A stretch of 64,000 nt of DNA from Zonotrichia leucophrys gambelii. Lineage: Eukaryota; Chordata; Aves; Passeriformes; Passerellidae. Shown here piece by piece: positions 38,201 through 49,538 of the stretch (within the stretch, counting starts at the first letter, position 1; every line of letters begins with the position of its first letter). The stretch covers positions 97,343,412 to 97,407,411 of the forward strand of contig NC_088171.1 in assembly GCF_028769735.1 (NCBI RefSeq), read 5' to 3'. The notes below the pieces were generated by a model that saw nothing but the letters and a program-made list of their open reading frames with translations, ran no database searches and was not told the origin of the DNA. A program made the translations under genes and the position numbers.

Positions 38201-39139
38201 TCTACAGACTCCAAAAGTATTATACTTATTCATTATTGTGCATTCCAAGGAATTACCTATTTTGTATGCACAAATCATAATTTACTTGCATTGATGGTAT
38301 GACTTGTGTTTGGTGCTTTCCCAACCTCAACTACCTCACTTACTTAAAGGAGACTTAAATGAACAGCAATTGAATGTGAATGTACTTTGTTAACAACATT
38401 CATTTCCATCCCTTGCTTTCAAGAAGATTATTTTACAATTTGACATCATGAGCAAGGTACTCTCAGAGTCTGTGACAATGCTGTTTTGCGAAGCATCCAC
38501 TTTTGAATTGGATCCACTTATTCTCTTGTAGTTTGATTAGAACTATTGGATTTAGGTTCTTTCCTAAAGTTAATAGTCTCACTCTAGTAATATTATAGAT
38601 TTGAAAGGGAGGACCTTTTAATTTTACATAGATCTGTATCATCTTCTCTAGTCTATGCAACACCTCTTCTAAATGATTTCCCATTAAAATCATAACTGCC
38701 CAGACAGCTACATTTTATCAACTGTCCAGTATTTTTTCCAGCAACATTCCTTCATCTTTGCTTTATTTCCATTGGTGTACACTTACATGTTTAGTTTCAT
38801 TTTGGTCTTCAGGTCACAGTATTTTGATTAAGTGATTTCTTCTCTAAGCCCTTTCAGTTTATTTCAGAACTGAAATGAAAAACAAAAACTAAATAAAACA
38901 TCCCAAACAACTCAAACCAAGTACTTTTTTATGTGTTTAAAAAGACAATCCCAAAATTTTTTCACTTCTGTTAATTTCTGTCTTTTTTATTTGATATTTA
39001 TTTTATTAGCATCAAACCAGTTTTTAAAACTTTTTCAATTTTCCTTTTCCCTTTCAATTCTTGTCAATTAATTAACAAAATAATTTTCATTTCTATGTAA
39101 ATAAATATGCAAGGTTTACATTGTTAGTCTCCAATTTTG
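32275..39139. other. Unique AT-rich DNA, no gene
   Basis: The longest stretch without a recognised transposon in the window. It contains an exact 18-bp tandem duplication at 38169-38204 (listed separately). Short frames of up to 92 codons show no motif. Confidence 0.5.
38169..38204 (+). repeat. Exact 18-bp tandem duplication
   Basis: TGACATGGAAAATATCTA occurs twice back to back without a mismatch, which points to a recent replication-slippage event. It appears as YFPCHRYFPCH in a minus-strand frame at 38051-38278, which is not a gene. Confidence 0.95.
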
Positions 39140-39482
39140 TAGAATGATAGAATTGCTTGGGTTGGAAGAGACATTAATGAACACTCATGGACAGGGACAT
39201 ATCCCGATAGACCAGTTTCTCAATATCCCATTGAATCTGGCATTGAACACTGGCAGCGATGGAGAACACACAACTTTTGTGGGCAAGGTTTTCCAGTGCT
39301 TTACCACCCTCACAGAAAAGAATTTCTTCCTAACATCCAATCTAAATTTCTTCACTTTCAATTTCTACCCATTACTCCTTGTCCTAACACTACAATTCCT
39401 GATAAAGAGTCCCTCTCTGGCGTACCTGCAAACCCCTCCAGATACCAGAAGGTTGCTGTGAGCTCTCCATGTAACCTTTGCT
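39140..39482 (-). mobile_element. CR1 LINE 3' end
   Basis: Read on the minus strand this is CR1 3' UTR. Plus-strand words are GCTTGGGTTGGAAGAGAC, CCAGTGCTTTACCACCCTCA, AATTTCTTCCTAACATCCAA and CCATTACTCCTTGTCCTA. The terminal repeats are worn (AGAATGATAGAATTG at 39141). It is 5'-truncated near 39482 and carries no ORF2. Confidence 0.9.
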
Positions 39483-42400
39483 GAGTTACCTCCAACCCCA
39501 AAAAGAAATGGAGAAAGGAGTGTGTGGGTTGCAGGTGTTACACTGTTTGATTATGTGTATTTCTGGAGTACCAGCAACAAAGCCTATTGAAAATAGCACA
39601 CTTAATGATTGTTGTCACTGCGAGATAATTTTTGTAAGACCCAAGTCTACAAATTAGCCATTCAAACTTGCCATTCTTATTTAACTTCTCTCTTAACTTC
39701 ATTTTTACTGAGTTCAATAGCTTCCCTTTTGTATTTCAGATGATGTTTAACCTAGATGGGTTACCTGCTGTACATAAACAGCACTTTCCTTTTTTTTTCC
39801 CATGCAATTGATTTTATGATTAAGAGAAGTCTGATAACTGAGCACATGGCTATGTGCTTTCACTACAGTTCTCTGTAGTGAACCAAAATGATAGTCTAGT
39901 TCATATACTGTTAATATTTCTAATGAGGTATTCATTAATATTCTAAAGTCATTATCCAACACTTTAACCATTTTGACATTAATTAAATTTATAACCACAC
40001 AAAGCCTGTGGCATCCTGTACCTTTCATAGTCAATTTTCATCTCAGATTGCATAGCAAATGGAAAACAAGGAGATGCTACACAGTCTGTAATATCACTGA
40101 TATAAAAGGTAGCATACTGACTTCTAAAGCACTGAATTAATGTTTTAATTATGATAAAACATTAATAACTTTCTCTTCTTGGATTTGATAGCATTAATAC
40201 ACAAATTTCATTTCTGTCCTTGACAAATTATAATGGATTTTCTCCAAAGGCCAATTAACATTTAACAACAATTAAGTGAAAAAGGTATGTAATGATCCTG
40301 ATGGAATGAAACTACTTGTTACAGGCACTTCATTGGACAAATTGATATATGCTTGTCTGAAAATGTTAAAGAAAATTTCCCGCTCCTCTCTTTCTCACCC
40401 AAACTTATATGTATTCCAAACAAAGGCTTATTTTTCTAGTGATTGGCATAATTTCACAAATTTATATCATACACAAAGACTGCATACACAGTAGAGGAGC
40501 AGTCATTTTTTTTTCAAAGTCCAGCTGTTTTCCACTGAGTACACAGATTATTAGACAGGCTAATACATCCCAGTCTGTTCTTTTTTTTCCTTTTTTTTCT
40601 TCCTCTAGGTAATGAATCATGTAGCATTTTTATTTATCAATTGGCAATGACAAAACACAAGTGCAAAGAACACGCACCCTAAACTGGAAGAATTCGGGTG
40701 TAGCATTGTTGTGGGTATTATATGTGGAGGCTTATTTCTTGCTAATATACCTGTAAGAGCATAAATGGTTAATAAAATTGAAGGTCATTTTTAAGACAAG
40801 TGAGATGCTGCATCTGCTAATTACTCTGGGCTGGTCATATGTGTGTCTCTTTGGCAGGAGTAAAAGTCAGGTCACTGTGAAGAGCTCTGAAATTCCACTC
40901 CTCTCTTATTTGCATTGGACATCTGCTAGACATTTATAGGATTTAATCAATAAACTTTCAATTCCTTCTTGTTCACATCACAGGTCATAATGACATTTAC
41001 AGAAGCTAAATGTCACTTGATTTCTCTTCATATTTTGGAGAGATAAATGTGGAATTATGAGGGAATGTTTTTTCCAAAGATGAGAAAATAGAAAATGTCT
41101 AAAGTATAAATAACAAATAAACTTTCCTAGTGGCCTTTAAGTGATAGCTTTCATGCATTATTCTAAATCTATTTTAATTATGTTTTTAAAAATCCCATAG
41201 TCTTGCATACAAGATGAAATGACAATGAAAATCACAACTATTTTATATGTGCATATTGAGAACTGTTAAATTAGATAATTGGCCACTGAGCACCAAAATC
41301 TGACTTTAATCTTGTGTAACAATTGTTTTCATTGCCTTCAATGTTCTTTTCATTTTTTGCTGGCCTTTATTCTTAATTCAGTAAGGATATGTATGAGTAG
41401 CTCCCAAGAATGTTATTAGGAATTACAAGAATGATTCTCATGCAACAGGATGAATACATATCCTTTAAAGTCATTATCCTCCAAAATAAACAAGCTGAAA
41501 TAGTCTGTTAATAGCAAGTATAATAATGACAGGTTGGCTCTGAATGGTAGGAGTAAAATTTTATGAATACTAAGAAGTATATTTTGAAGTACCACTCTGT
41601 GTTATTCAGAGCCAGATGTTTAAGTAGCTATCTTAAACTGTATATTCAGCAGAAAAGAGTTCATTTCTGCTAAACTAAATATTTAAATAAAGTATAATTC
41701 AGGTGAAATTATGTTTGGCATGATGAAAATATAGTACAATAATTTCTTGATAAGTTTGCCTTTTTTGGACCTTAGAGGATCCTTCTGTAACATATAGTAA
41801 AGAGCCAGATGCACTGTGATATGGATAAGTGGCATCATTCAACCATCAGGTCCTCATATGTTCAAATGTCATGTTTAGATTTTATTACTATAGAAAAAAA
41901 ATTCTTATAGAAAACCCGAAATATCTGCACTATTTGGATAATAACTCTCATAATGTAAAGATTACAGTGTAAAAATTTTCATTTAGGAACTAATATGCAT
42001 GTGTTGATAAGAGGCATATTTCATTAAGTGCAGTCATTAAAAATGCTTCAACATGCCCAGCACAATAATTCTTTTTTGTTTGCTTGTTTTGTTTAAGACA
42101 AAAGAATCAGAAGTATGAAAAGAAACTGAATTCCAGTATTTATTTGCTAATCGAAAAGTTCTGATTTTCCATTACAGATAAAGAGAGATGACATTTGCAG
42201 GATGCAAAATGTTCAGATAGCAACCAATTAAGTGCAAAGAATGTGTACTTTAATTAAGGATACTCTTTTTAGTGAGGAAAAAATGAAAGTTCAAATCTCT
42301 TGGGATAACAGCACAGACAGGCATTCAGCAATGGTAAAGATCCTGTTGTGGTCATTGCAGTAGTATAAAATGAGTATAAACTGACATAAAAAGACTGAGG

Positions 42401-44049
42401 CACAAAATGTGCATTAAGCTACTGAGTCCACCAGGCTGAATTAATTTTCACTTTTTGTCTCTCCAGCATTAATGGCGCCTTGGCAATCATTTCAAATTCC
42501 CCAGAGATATCAGATACTGATCAAAACATCTGTGATATCCTTTGCTTTTCCATTTTTCTATGCAGGTATGTATGTATGTATATTCTTTCTATTTGGAGCA
42601 AAGGTGTGTGAAAGTACAGGGTCAAATGTTCTGTCTTTGGTAATTTATGTTTTCCTGCAAGCTGGGCTGTAAAATGAGCATTAAAACTGTTTGATTAACT
42701 GCTACGTTAAAACTATTCAGCCTGGAAAGGAAAAAGCAGAAACAAAATCTTAATCTTTTGACTTCAGAAGGAAATGAGAGTCTTTCTCAGAAGGACTGGG
42801 CAAGATGTGTGCTGTTAAAGGAACAAGGAAATAATTCTCTGTCATCCAAACCTTATTTCTGTACTCAGGAGGATGTTTCATGTGAACAAATGAGTGGGGA
42901 CAGAGACTGCTAGTCATTTATTTATCTGTAGGATTTGATGTAAGGAGTAAATAATCTGATGAATGATGTACTGTATTTATCTTTCAACTTACTCAGCACA
43001 ATGTCACCGTTTCTTACCTGCAACTGCTTGACTACTTGTTGAATAAAGGGTTTTGCTGTCTATACAGCAGCAATTGAAGTACTTGCCTCCTGTGTGGCTG
43101 CTTCTTAAACAATAAATGAACTGCAATTGCATCTGTGAAGAAAGAAACTCATATCAGGAAATGTTCAGAGAAACATAACACTATTGAGAATTGGAAAGGA
43201 TGCGAATGAGTTTTTACAATAGGATTAGATTTATGGTGACATGTCACTAATTTTAAAGCTATGGGCTTATTTGTTTTTTTATTTTAATAACTATTTTTCA
43301 GTCATAGTTTGTCTACCTCAATGTTAGCAACACTGCAAATTGAGCTTCGAGCATTTTAATATATTGTCACATAGCTGGAGTGAGCAGCATTTAGAGCAGA
43401 AAACTGTTAACAGTGGGATGAATATGGTGTTGAGAAAGAGTGCTAACTTTCCCATCACTGATGCAATGTCAGTGACTAATACTTTGAGACAAATTCAATT
43501 ATCAGTTCTAAACCAAACTCCCCTAAAAGGACATATGGAAAATTAGAGTTGAAACCTGGAAAAAACCTTAAGACCTTTTTTATAACTAGAATGGTAAGTG
43601 GCTAGTCTTCAACAGAGTTAATCATATAATTTTTTTGTAATTTATTACTGTAAGAGCAGCAGCTGAGGTTAAATATATTTATAGTGTGTGGTACTAGAAG
43701 AATAGGACTTTTTCACCTCTTCTGAACAAGCCAGTTAATACTAATGTTGTGTCAAATTTGAAATTTGTGTTGCCATTGTAAATGAATTTATAGAATTTTA
43801 ATTTTAGTAAAGCGGAGAATAATTTCAATGATCATCAATTTTATTTACTTAATTCTTGCCTGCATAAAACAAACAAACAAACACAACTTTATGAGGACAG
43901 AAGAAAGAAGACATATTTTTAACCTCTAGTGCTTTAAAACGTAAGTTTGGGGGTTTTAAAGAAATTTTAGACCTTACTCAATTTTAGCAAGTCTTAATAT
44001 GATGCTATTACAGGTAAAACCAAGAACATCAATGTATCTATATTAGCTG
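39483..44049. other. Unique AT-rich DNA, no gene
   Basis: Only two short microsatellites stand out: (GTAT)n at 42566-42583 and (AAAC)n at 43867-43883. No coding frame over 105 codons and no recognised transposon. Confidence 0.5.
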
Positions 44050-44112
44050 TAACTAGGTGTGGAAAATGGCCAAGCAGAAAAGAACCTGGGAGTGCTGGTT
44101 GGCAGCTGGCAG
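44050..44112 (+). mobile_element. CR1 LINE, left part, interrupted by LTR
   Basis: AGCAGAAAAGAACCTGGGAG and TGCTGGTTGGCAGCTGGC correspond to the ERDLGVLVD-type block of CR1 ORF2. The homologous place is seen on the minus strand at about 14330-14365. The match breaks at 44112, where an LTR begins, and resumes after it at about 44507. Confidence 0.82.
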
Positions 44113-44472
44113 TGTCACAGACATATTTTTTGAAAAATCCTTTCGTTAGGATCTTTTCTCCTGAGAAGCTGAGAAGCTTCAGCTTCTCCGTGTTTTGCTG
44201 CTTTGGAATGTGATTTGGAGAATTGTTTACCCAGCATGTGAAATTGTTTTTACTTGATGCCCAATGACAGCCACCTGTGTCGAGGCTGTGAGCAGTCACA
44301 AGATTTTATTATTCCTTTCCTTCCCTTGCTAGCCTTCCAATGAAATTCTTTCTTCTATTCTTTTAGTATAGTTTTAATATAATATATACCATAAAATAAT
44401 AAATCAGCCTTCTGAAACATGGAGCCAAGATTCTCACCTCTTGCCATGTCAGGGTTGCCCGCAAATTCAACA
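44113..44472 (+). mobile_element. Endogenous retroviral LTR inserted in CR1
   Basis: Runs from TGTCACAG to TTCAACA, giving TG...CA ends and 360 bp. It shares word order with the LTR at 24152-24640 in the opposite orientation: TGAAAAATCC, TTTTGCTGCTTTGGAATGTG, and ATAAAATAATAAATCAGCCT followed by an ACATGGAGCCA block. It is more diverged than that copy and lacks the pentanucleotide expansion. An AATAAA signal is at 44398-44403. Immediately 3' is a primer-binding-site-like sequence, so the element may not be a simple solo LTR. Confidence 0.87.
44398..44403 (+). promoter_or_regulatory. LTR polyadenylation signal
   Basis: AATAAA about 70 bases before the LTR 3' end, at the same relative place as in the copy at 24.2 kb. 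Confidence 0.7.
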
Positions 44473-44492
44473 TTTGGTGAGCCCCGAGTGAG
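44473..44492 (+). other. Primer-binding-site-like sequence after LTR
   Basis: TTTGGTGAGCCCCGAGTGAG follows the LTR end directly. It resembles the tRNA-Trp primer-binding site used by avian alpharetroviruses, apart from one inserted and one missing base. If correct, about 28 bp of the retroviral leader (to about 44500) survived while the rest of the provirus was lost. Confidence 0.55.
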
Positions 44493-44500
44493 GAACATTG

Positions 44501-44790
44501 CCACAGCTGAGCATGAAGCAGCCTGTGCCCAGGATGCCCAGAAGGCCAATGGCATCCTTGGATCAGCAATAGTGGGGCCAGCAGAACTGGGGAAGTGATG
44601 GTTCCCTGATGCCAGCACTGGTGAGGCCACACTTCAAATCCTGTGTTCAGTTTGGGCCACCCAATTTGGGAATGACATTGCTGGAGCAAGCCTAGAGAAT
44701 GCAATGAAACTGGTGGAGGGTCTAGAGGGTAAGTGCAATGAGGAGCAGCTGAGGGAGCTGGGCTTTTGGGAAAACTTAGAAAAGGTAGTT
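44501..44790 (+). mobile_element. CR1 LINE, right part after LTR
   Basis: CTGAGCATGAAGCAGCC, CCCAGAAGGCCAATGGCATC, GGTGAGGCCACACTTCAAAT and CCTGTGTTCAGTTTGGGCC continue the CR1 ORF2 C-terminus exactly where the left part stopped. The match fades after GGGCTTTTGGG near 44770-44790, so the 3' UTR and tail are missing. Confidence 0.87.
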
Positions 44791-47700
44791 GGATGCTTCA
44801 AAAATTTTGATGGAAAATGAGATTTCTTCTGGAACTTCTTGGATGTAGATTTTTTGCTAAGAACACTGCTGAAAAACATTATTAGCTCCACTGAGCCACT
44901 TGGTATGATTGTGAGCAATACTATCACAATGATAGTCAAACAAGAAAAAAATGGTAATTACCTTAATACCTTGGATATAGAGACATAACCCTAGAAAGGT
45001 TTTAAATCTGAGGAATGGGTATCCAACTAGTCATTCCATGAAATAATTATTTCATTTTCAACTCGACCATTACTCTACTGATTGCTGCTCATTTAGCAAC
45101 CTCCATTCTAGGTCAATCATTGTAAGCATAGGGTTTAGCACTAGGAGCTAGACACATTGTTGTCTGTGTCATTCCTTTAGTGAACATTGTGCCAGAAACT
45201 AGGTATTTCTGAGCCTGCACAGTTTATTATGAAGTTGTGATAAATTCTCATTCATATTTCCCAGCAGGGATCACTTGGAAGATCAGGGAAGGCAGTGGCA
45301 TTAGCATCAGCAGGGATTGCATCTGAGTCACGCTTACAGAGGTGTTTGGAATAGTGGCTGTTGTGTTTCCTGGTTTGATAGTAGTTTGCCAGCACTGTCC
45401 TGAGGGAATGCTTACAATCCAGTATTGTTTTTCAATCACAGCCTTCTAACGACAACTTGGAAAAGAATAACTAAATTTAGACTCCTCTATTATATTCAGC
45501 TCTGCAATATTTAATTTATCCTTATCACAGTCTGGTGCATGGAGCAAACACTTCCATTATATTGATAGGAAAGCACAACACTGCCAATTTCCTGTGAGCT
45601 GCTGGCTGGAAAAGAGCAATTGTGTCTTGTTTACAGTGGTCACCCTTTTTGGAGCTTGGAGGTCTCTTTGAAGTCAAGGAGACCTACAAGCCTTTAACCT
45701 GGAGAAAATTATTGCCTCTGGGATATTCAATATAAAGGCTATCTTCCTCTAAGACGGAGCCAAGCTCTGAAATTTGAATCCAGATTTCAGCCATTTGCTC
45801 CCAGTTATGAGGGGAACAGAACAGAAACAGAAACAAAGAATGCAAAAATGTATGGATCAATTTTGTTGGTCTCATTTAGATACAAGAAAAAAATCCAGAG
45901 AAATCAAAACCAATATATTTTGAAGAACTATTCAAAAAACTAGTATTTTTCAAAGAAAATATATTTTTGTTGAAAACTTTTTAAAAGCTCCAATTATTTA
46001 ATTTCCAATGTTTTACTATGTGATTTTATGTGGCACTTCTTTATAAATTCTATGCAGCAGAAATACTTTTATCTTTTTCACTGGTGAATGTATATTCGAA
46101 GGCATTTATATGAATTTATATTTATATAGGAAAAAAAAAGGTTTAGAAAACAACTGCTTTCTAAGTATAAAAAGAAATTAAACATATTTTTTAAAAGGCT
46201 TAAAATATGCATTTGAACAGATAATCGCGCATGTATACTAGGAGTCAAAATTGACTTCAGTCCTGGATAAATGTGGATTCTTTTGTCATGTACCATAAGA
46301 CTGATACTGGGATGCAACATCGATGTGCTCCTTAGGCTAAGGTAATGGTAATATCCTGCTGCATGCCCAAGGTTAGACTGACAGAAATAGGAAAATCAGC
46401 AGGAAAGAGTAGTGCCAAGGCTTTTTGGGAGCATTTGGATGCTGAACTGCAGACCAGTATATCCCAGGCTAGCAAAATTTGACTTTTCCAGACTAAGCTT
46501 GGGATACAAGAGCAAGTGAACTGGAATGTAAATTTCTAGGTAGCAAATGGGAAGAAAGACACTGAATATAAATGATGAGAGAGAATGTAGCAGATATTGC
46601 AATAAGCAATCTGCTCACTTCAGTATAAAGATGAAAATAAGTGGGCTAAAGGGAATGCAAGAAAGCTTTTTTGGGAAAAGTAAAGAAGAGAGCTTATTGG
46701 CTTGTGCTTTCATGCTGTGGGATATTTATTGTGAAAACAATACATTAGTAGTCTATTCAGAACCTGTCTACTTGTAACTTTAATCACTCTGTTGTTCATA
46801 AGATACTTAAAGAGAGAAAAAAATTAACATTTGTGAAAAGAGTGCAATGCATGTTCATTTATTTAATGTAAAACTGTGCAGTTCCAGATTTAAGGGAAAT
46901 GGAGGCAGTCAGATTTACAGTATACAGGCTTAAGATATATTTGAAGGAATCTGACACCTGTTAAAGTCAAAAAATATACAGCTAGTCATCTGCAGCTCAT
47001 GTCTTGTTCAACTTTTGAGCAAAGAGTCAGAACAATTTTTTTCTTGTGAGCAAAGGTAGTGTTTTAGTTTTGAACACTGATGTAGGGACCACTGCTATTA
47101 CTGTCATTAGTGTTGTGATGGCATGTACTTCATGCTGTCCATAGACAGTAGAACTGGAACCTAAATTGCACTTTTCTGTGTTTTCATAGTTCAGACAGGA
47201 CCATCTGAAGACTATGAGGAAAAGATTTGATGAAGTAAAAGGCAGCAACACTGACCTGTTTTATTAGATGCTGTCTTCTTATACTAAAAATCCAGAAGGC
47301 ATTCCAAATGAAGCACTATGACCTTGTAGGAAACTAAATTTCCTGCCTATTCATCCAAAGTCCTATTGGAATTCAGGCTGAAAACCAATTTGCAGATACC
47401 TACTAAATAGGTATGCAGTGTTGATTGGCTCTCTAAGATTTGTTTTCACACCACAGCACAGTTCTTCTGGTTAATTCTTTGCAAATATTTTTTCATCAGT
47501 GCTTTATAAATGAAAATAAATAGAAATGTATTTATATAAAAGCATGTATTAAATCTTTCTGGACCAACATTCTATTTTATCACATCACAACAGTGAAAAT
47601 ATCTACAAAAAGAAACATGCTGTAAAAAAGGAGTAATTCAAAAGGGAAAAAAAGCCCCCAACCCTGATTTCTTCAAGGCATTGTGTAAACCATACAAAAC

Positions 47701-49021
47701 ACTGGATAGGAAAGGTAAGCTTCATCTTTGTCCTAGAAGTGAAAGCTCAGCAGGTCTGTCAGGACAGTATATGAGGAAGAAGTAGATCAAGGGAATTTGT
47801 CTATTTGCATTTACATCAGCTCTTTGGATTCTGTTGTTTTTGTTAAAGTTAGTTGCAGCATCTGACTGAACAAAATAATGAATCCTTTCTAGTTCTGGTG
47901 AAAAAAATTGAGGCCCTTGGGACCTTATGTCAGCGCAAAAAGTGTTGTAAGTGGCTTTAGATCTCCTTCTTGATTTCTGTTTCAGTGTTTCCCTTCTTTC
48001 AGTTCCAACTTAAATTTAAAATTTCCCTTCTTGGAGTAACAAGTACTTTTGAGTGCTAGCAAGTAGGATGAGAGTGGAGAGCATGGGAAGAGAGAGGAAG
48101 GAAGGAGAAGAATAGAACAGCTGCCAAAATTGTATACCTGACAGCAATTCATGAGGATAAGGGGCTTTACCTGCGATTGTTTCAAATGAAAAACATTAAG
48201 GAAGTTCCAAACCAGTGGAAAAAACCTGCTAAATTATATCATGAGCATGGTACCTGGACTCCTTCTCAATGAACTCAAAAGATACCATTGGCTGTGGGCA
48301 GTATTGGTGTCCACTGTGAACCAAGCCAGTCTGTTCCTCTATAGAAATCAGCATACATGGGAATGTTATTTTTGTTCTTCCTATTCAGAAATTTTTCTTC
48401 AGGGCATAAGGAAGAAAATTCTGTACCTCAGTGATGTGAAGTAAGCCTCAAGGCCAGAGTGTCACCTTCAGCCTTTTAAAACTTTCTTTGAGAACTCAAA
48501 AAAAAAAAAAAAAGTTTGATTTGCAGCCAAGGGTTCTGACACTGCACAGTAGCACTGAGATGAACTGCAGGATGTTCAGTCAGTGTTCAGCAAGGGTTGG
48601 GAGTTCAAAAAGATACTGGTGCTAGGGGATGCAAAGGCAGATGACTGAATATTTTTGTGTATATTCATTTTTATTTGTTTACATATATACACATACATAC
48701 TTACATGTATATGCATATATAGCGCTTTAAAATAAACAACCCAGCATATTTATTGAGATTAATTACTGCAAGGAAAAAAAAAAAAAAAGAATGTGATTCT
48801 AAAATATGAAAGATTAGGAAAAATGCGTGCAGATTTTTCTCCATGAATTGGACTTACCCAAATGGTAAATGCAAGGAACTCCCTCATGGTAATTGCAAGG
48901 AGATAAACAGCAGTTCTATAGTGCACAGGTTATGACACACCAAATTTTGAGATAGTTTCTCAAGAGCTTCAAGGTATAGAATTGTACTTTTATAATCTCT
49001 GGTGGACAATAGCTTTGTATT
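44791..49021. other. Unique AT-rich DNA, no gene
   Basis: Two A-runs (48498-48513 and 48774-48788) are present. Neither follows an AATAAA signal or a recognisable retrocopy, so I read them as simple A-runs. No motif-bearing frame. Confidence 0.5.
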
Positions 49022-49538
49022 TCATAGAATATGCTGAGATGCAAGGGACCAGTCAGGATCGTCGAGTCCAACTCTTGGCACTGCACATGTCACCCAAGAA
49101 TCACACTGTGTGCCTGAGAGCATTGTCCAAATCCTCCTTGAACTCTGTCAGCCTGGTGCTGCGGCCACTTCCCGGGGAGCCTGTTCCAGTGCCCAACCAC
49201 TCCCTGGGTGGAAAATTGTTTCGTCATATCCAACCTAATTCTCCTCCAAGTCACCTCCATGCCATTTCCTCGGGTCCTGTCACCAGTCATGAGAGTGAAG
49301 AGATGAGTGCCTGCCCCTCCTGTTCCCCTCCTGAGGAAGCTGTAGCTGCAATGAGACCTGCCCTCCGTCTCCTCTTCTCCAGACTGAACAGTGCAAGTGA
49401 CCTCAGCAGCTCCTCGTGTGGCTTCCCCTCAGAGCCTTCACCACCCTCAAGGGCCTCCTCTGGATCTCTCTAATAGCTTATTGTCCTTCCAAAACTGTGG
49501 TACCCAAAACTGCACGCAGGACTCAACAGAACATTGAC
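49022..49538 (-). mobile_element. CR1 LINE 3' end
   Basis: Same subfamily type as 4881-5795, judged by shared blocks: GTGTGCCTGAGAGCATTGTC, a block ending in CTGTAGCTGCAATGAGACCT, and CTCTAATAGCTTATTGTCC. On the minus strand it covers the 3' UTR into the end of ORF2. The open frame at 48982-49473 on the plus strand is antisense to the element and not a gene. The terminal repeats are worn (TTCATAGAATATGCTGAGAT). Confidence 0.92.

Noticed and set aside
48498..48513. A-run that might be a retrocopy poly-A tail
   Set aside because: No AATAAA signal lies at the proper distance upstream and no transcript-like sequence or target duplication was found.
48982..49473. 163-codon plus-strand frame
   Set aside because: It lies antisense to a clear CR1 3' end. 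Its codons follow CR1 UTR sequence and not a protein.
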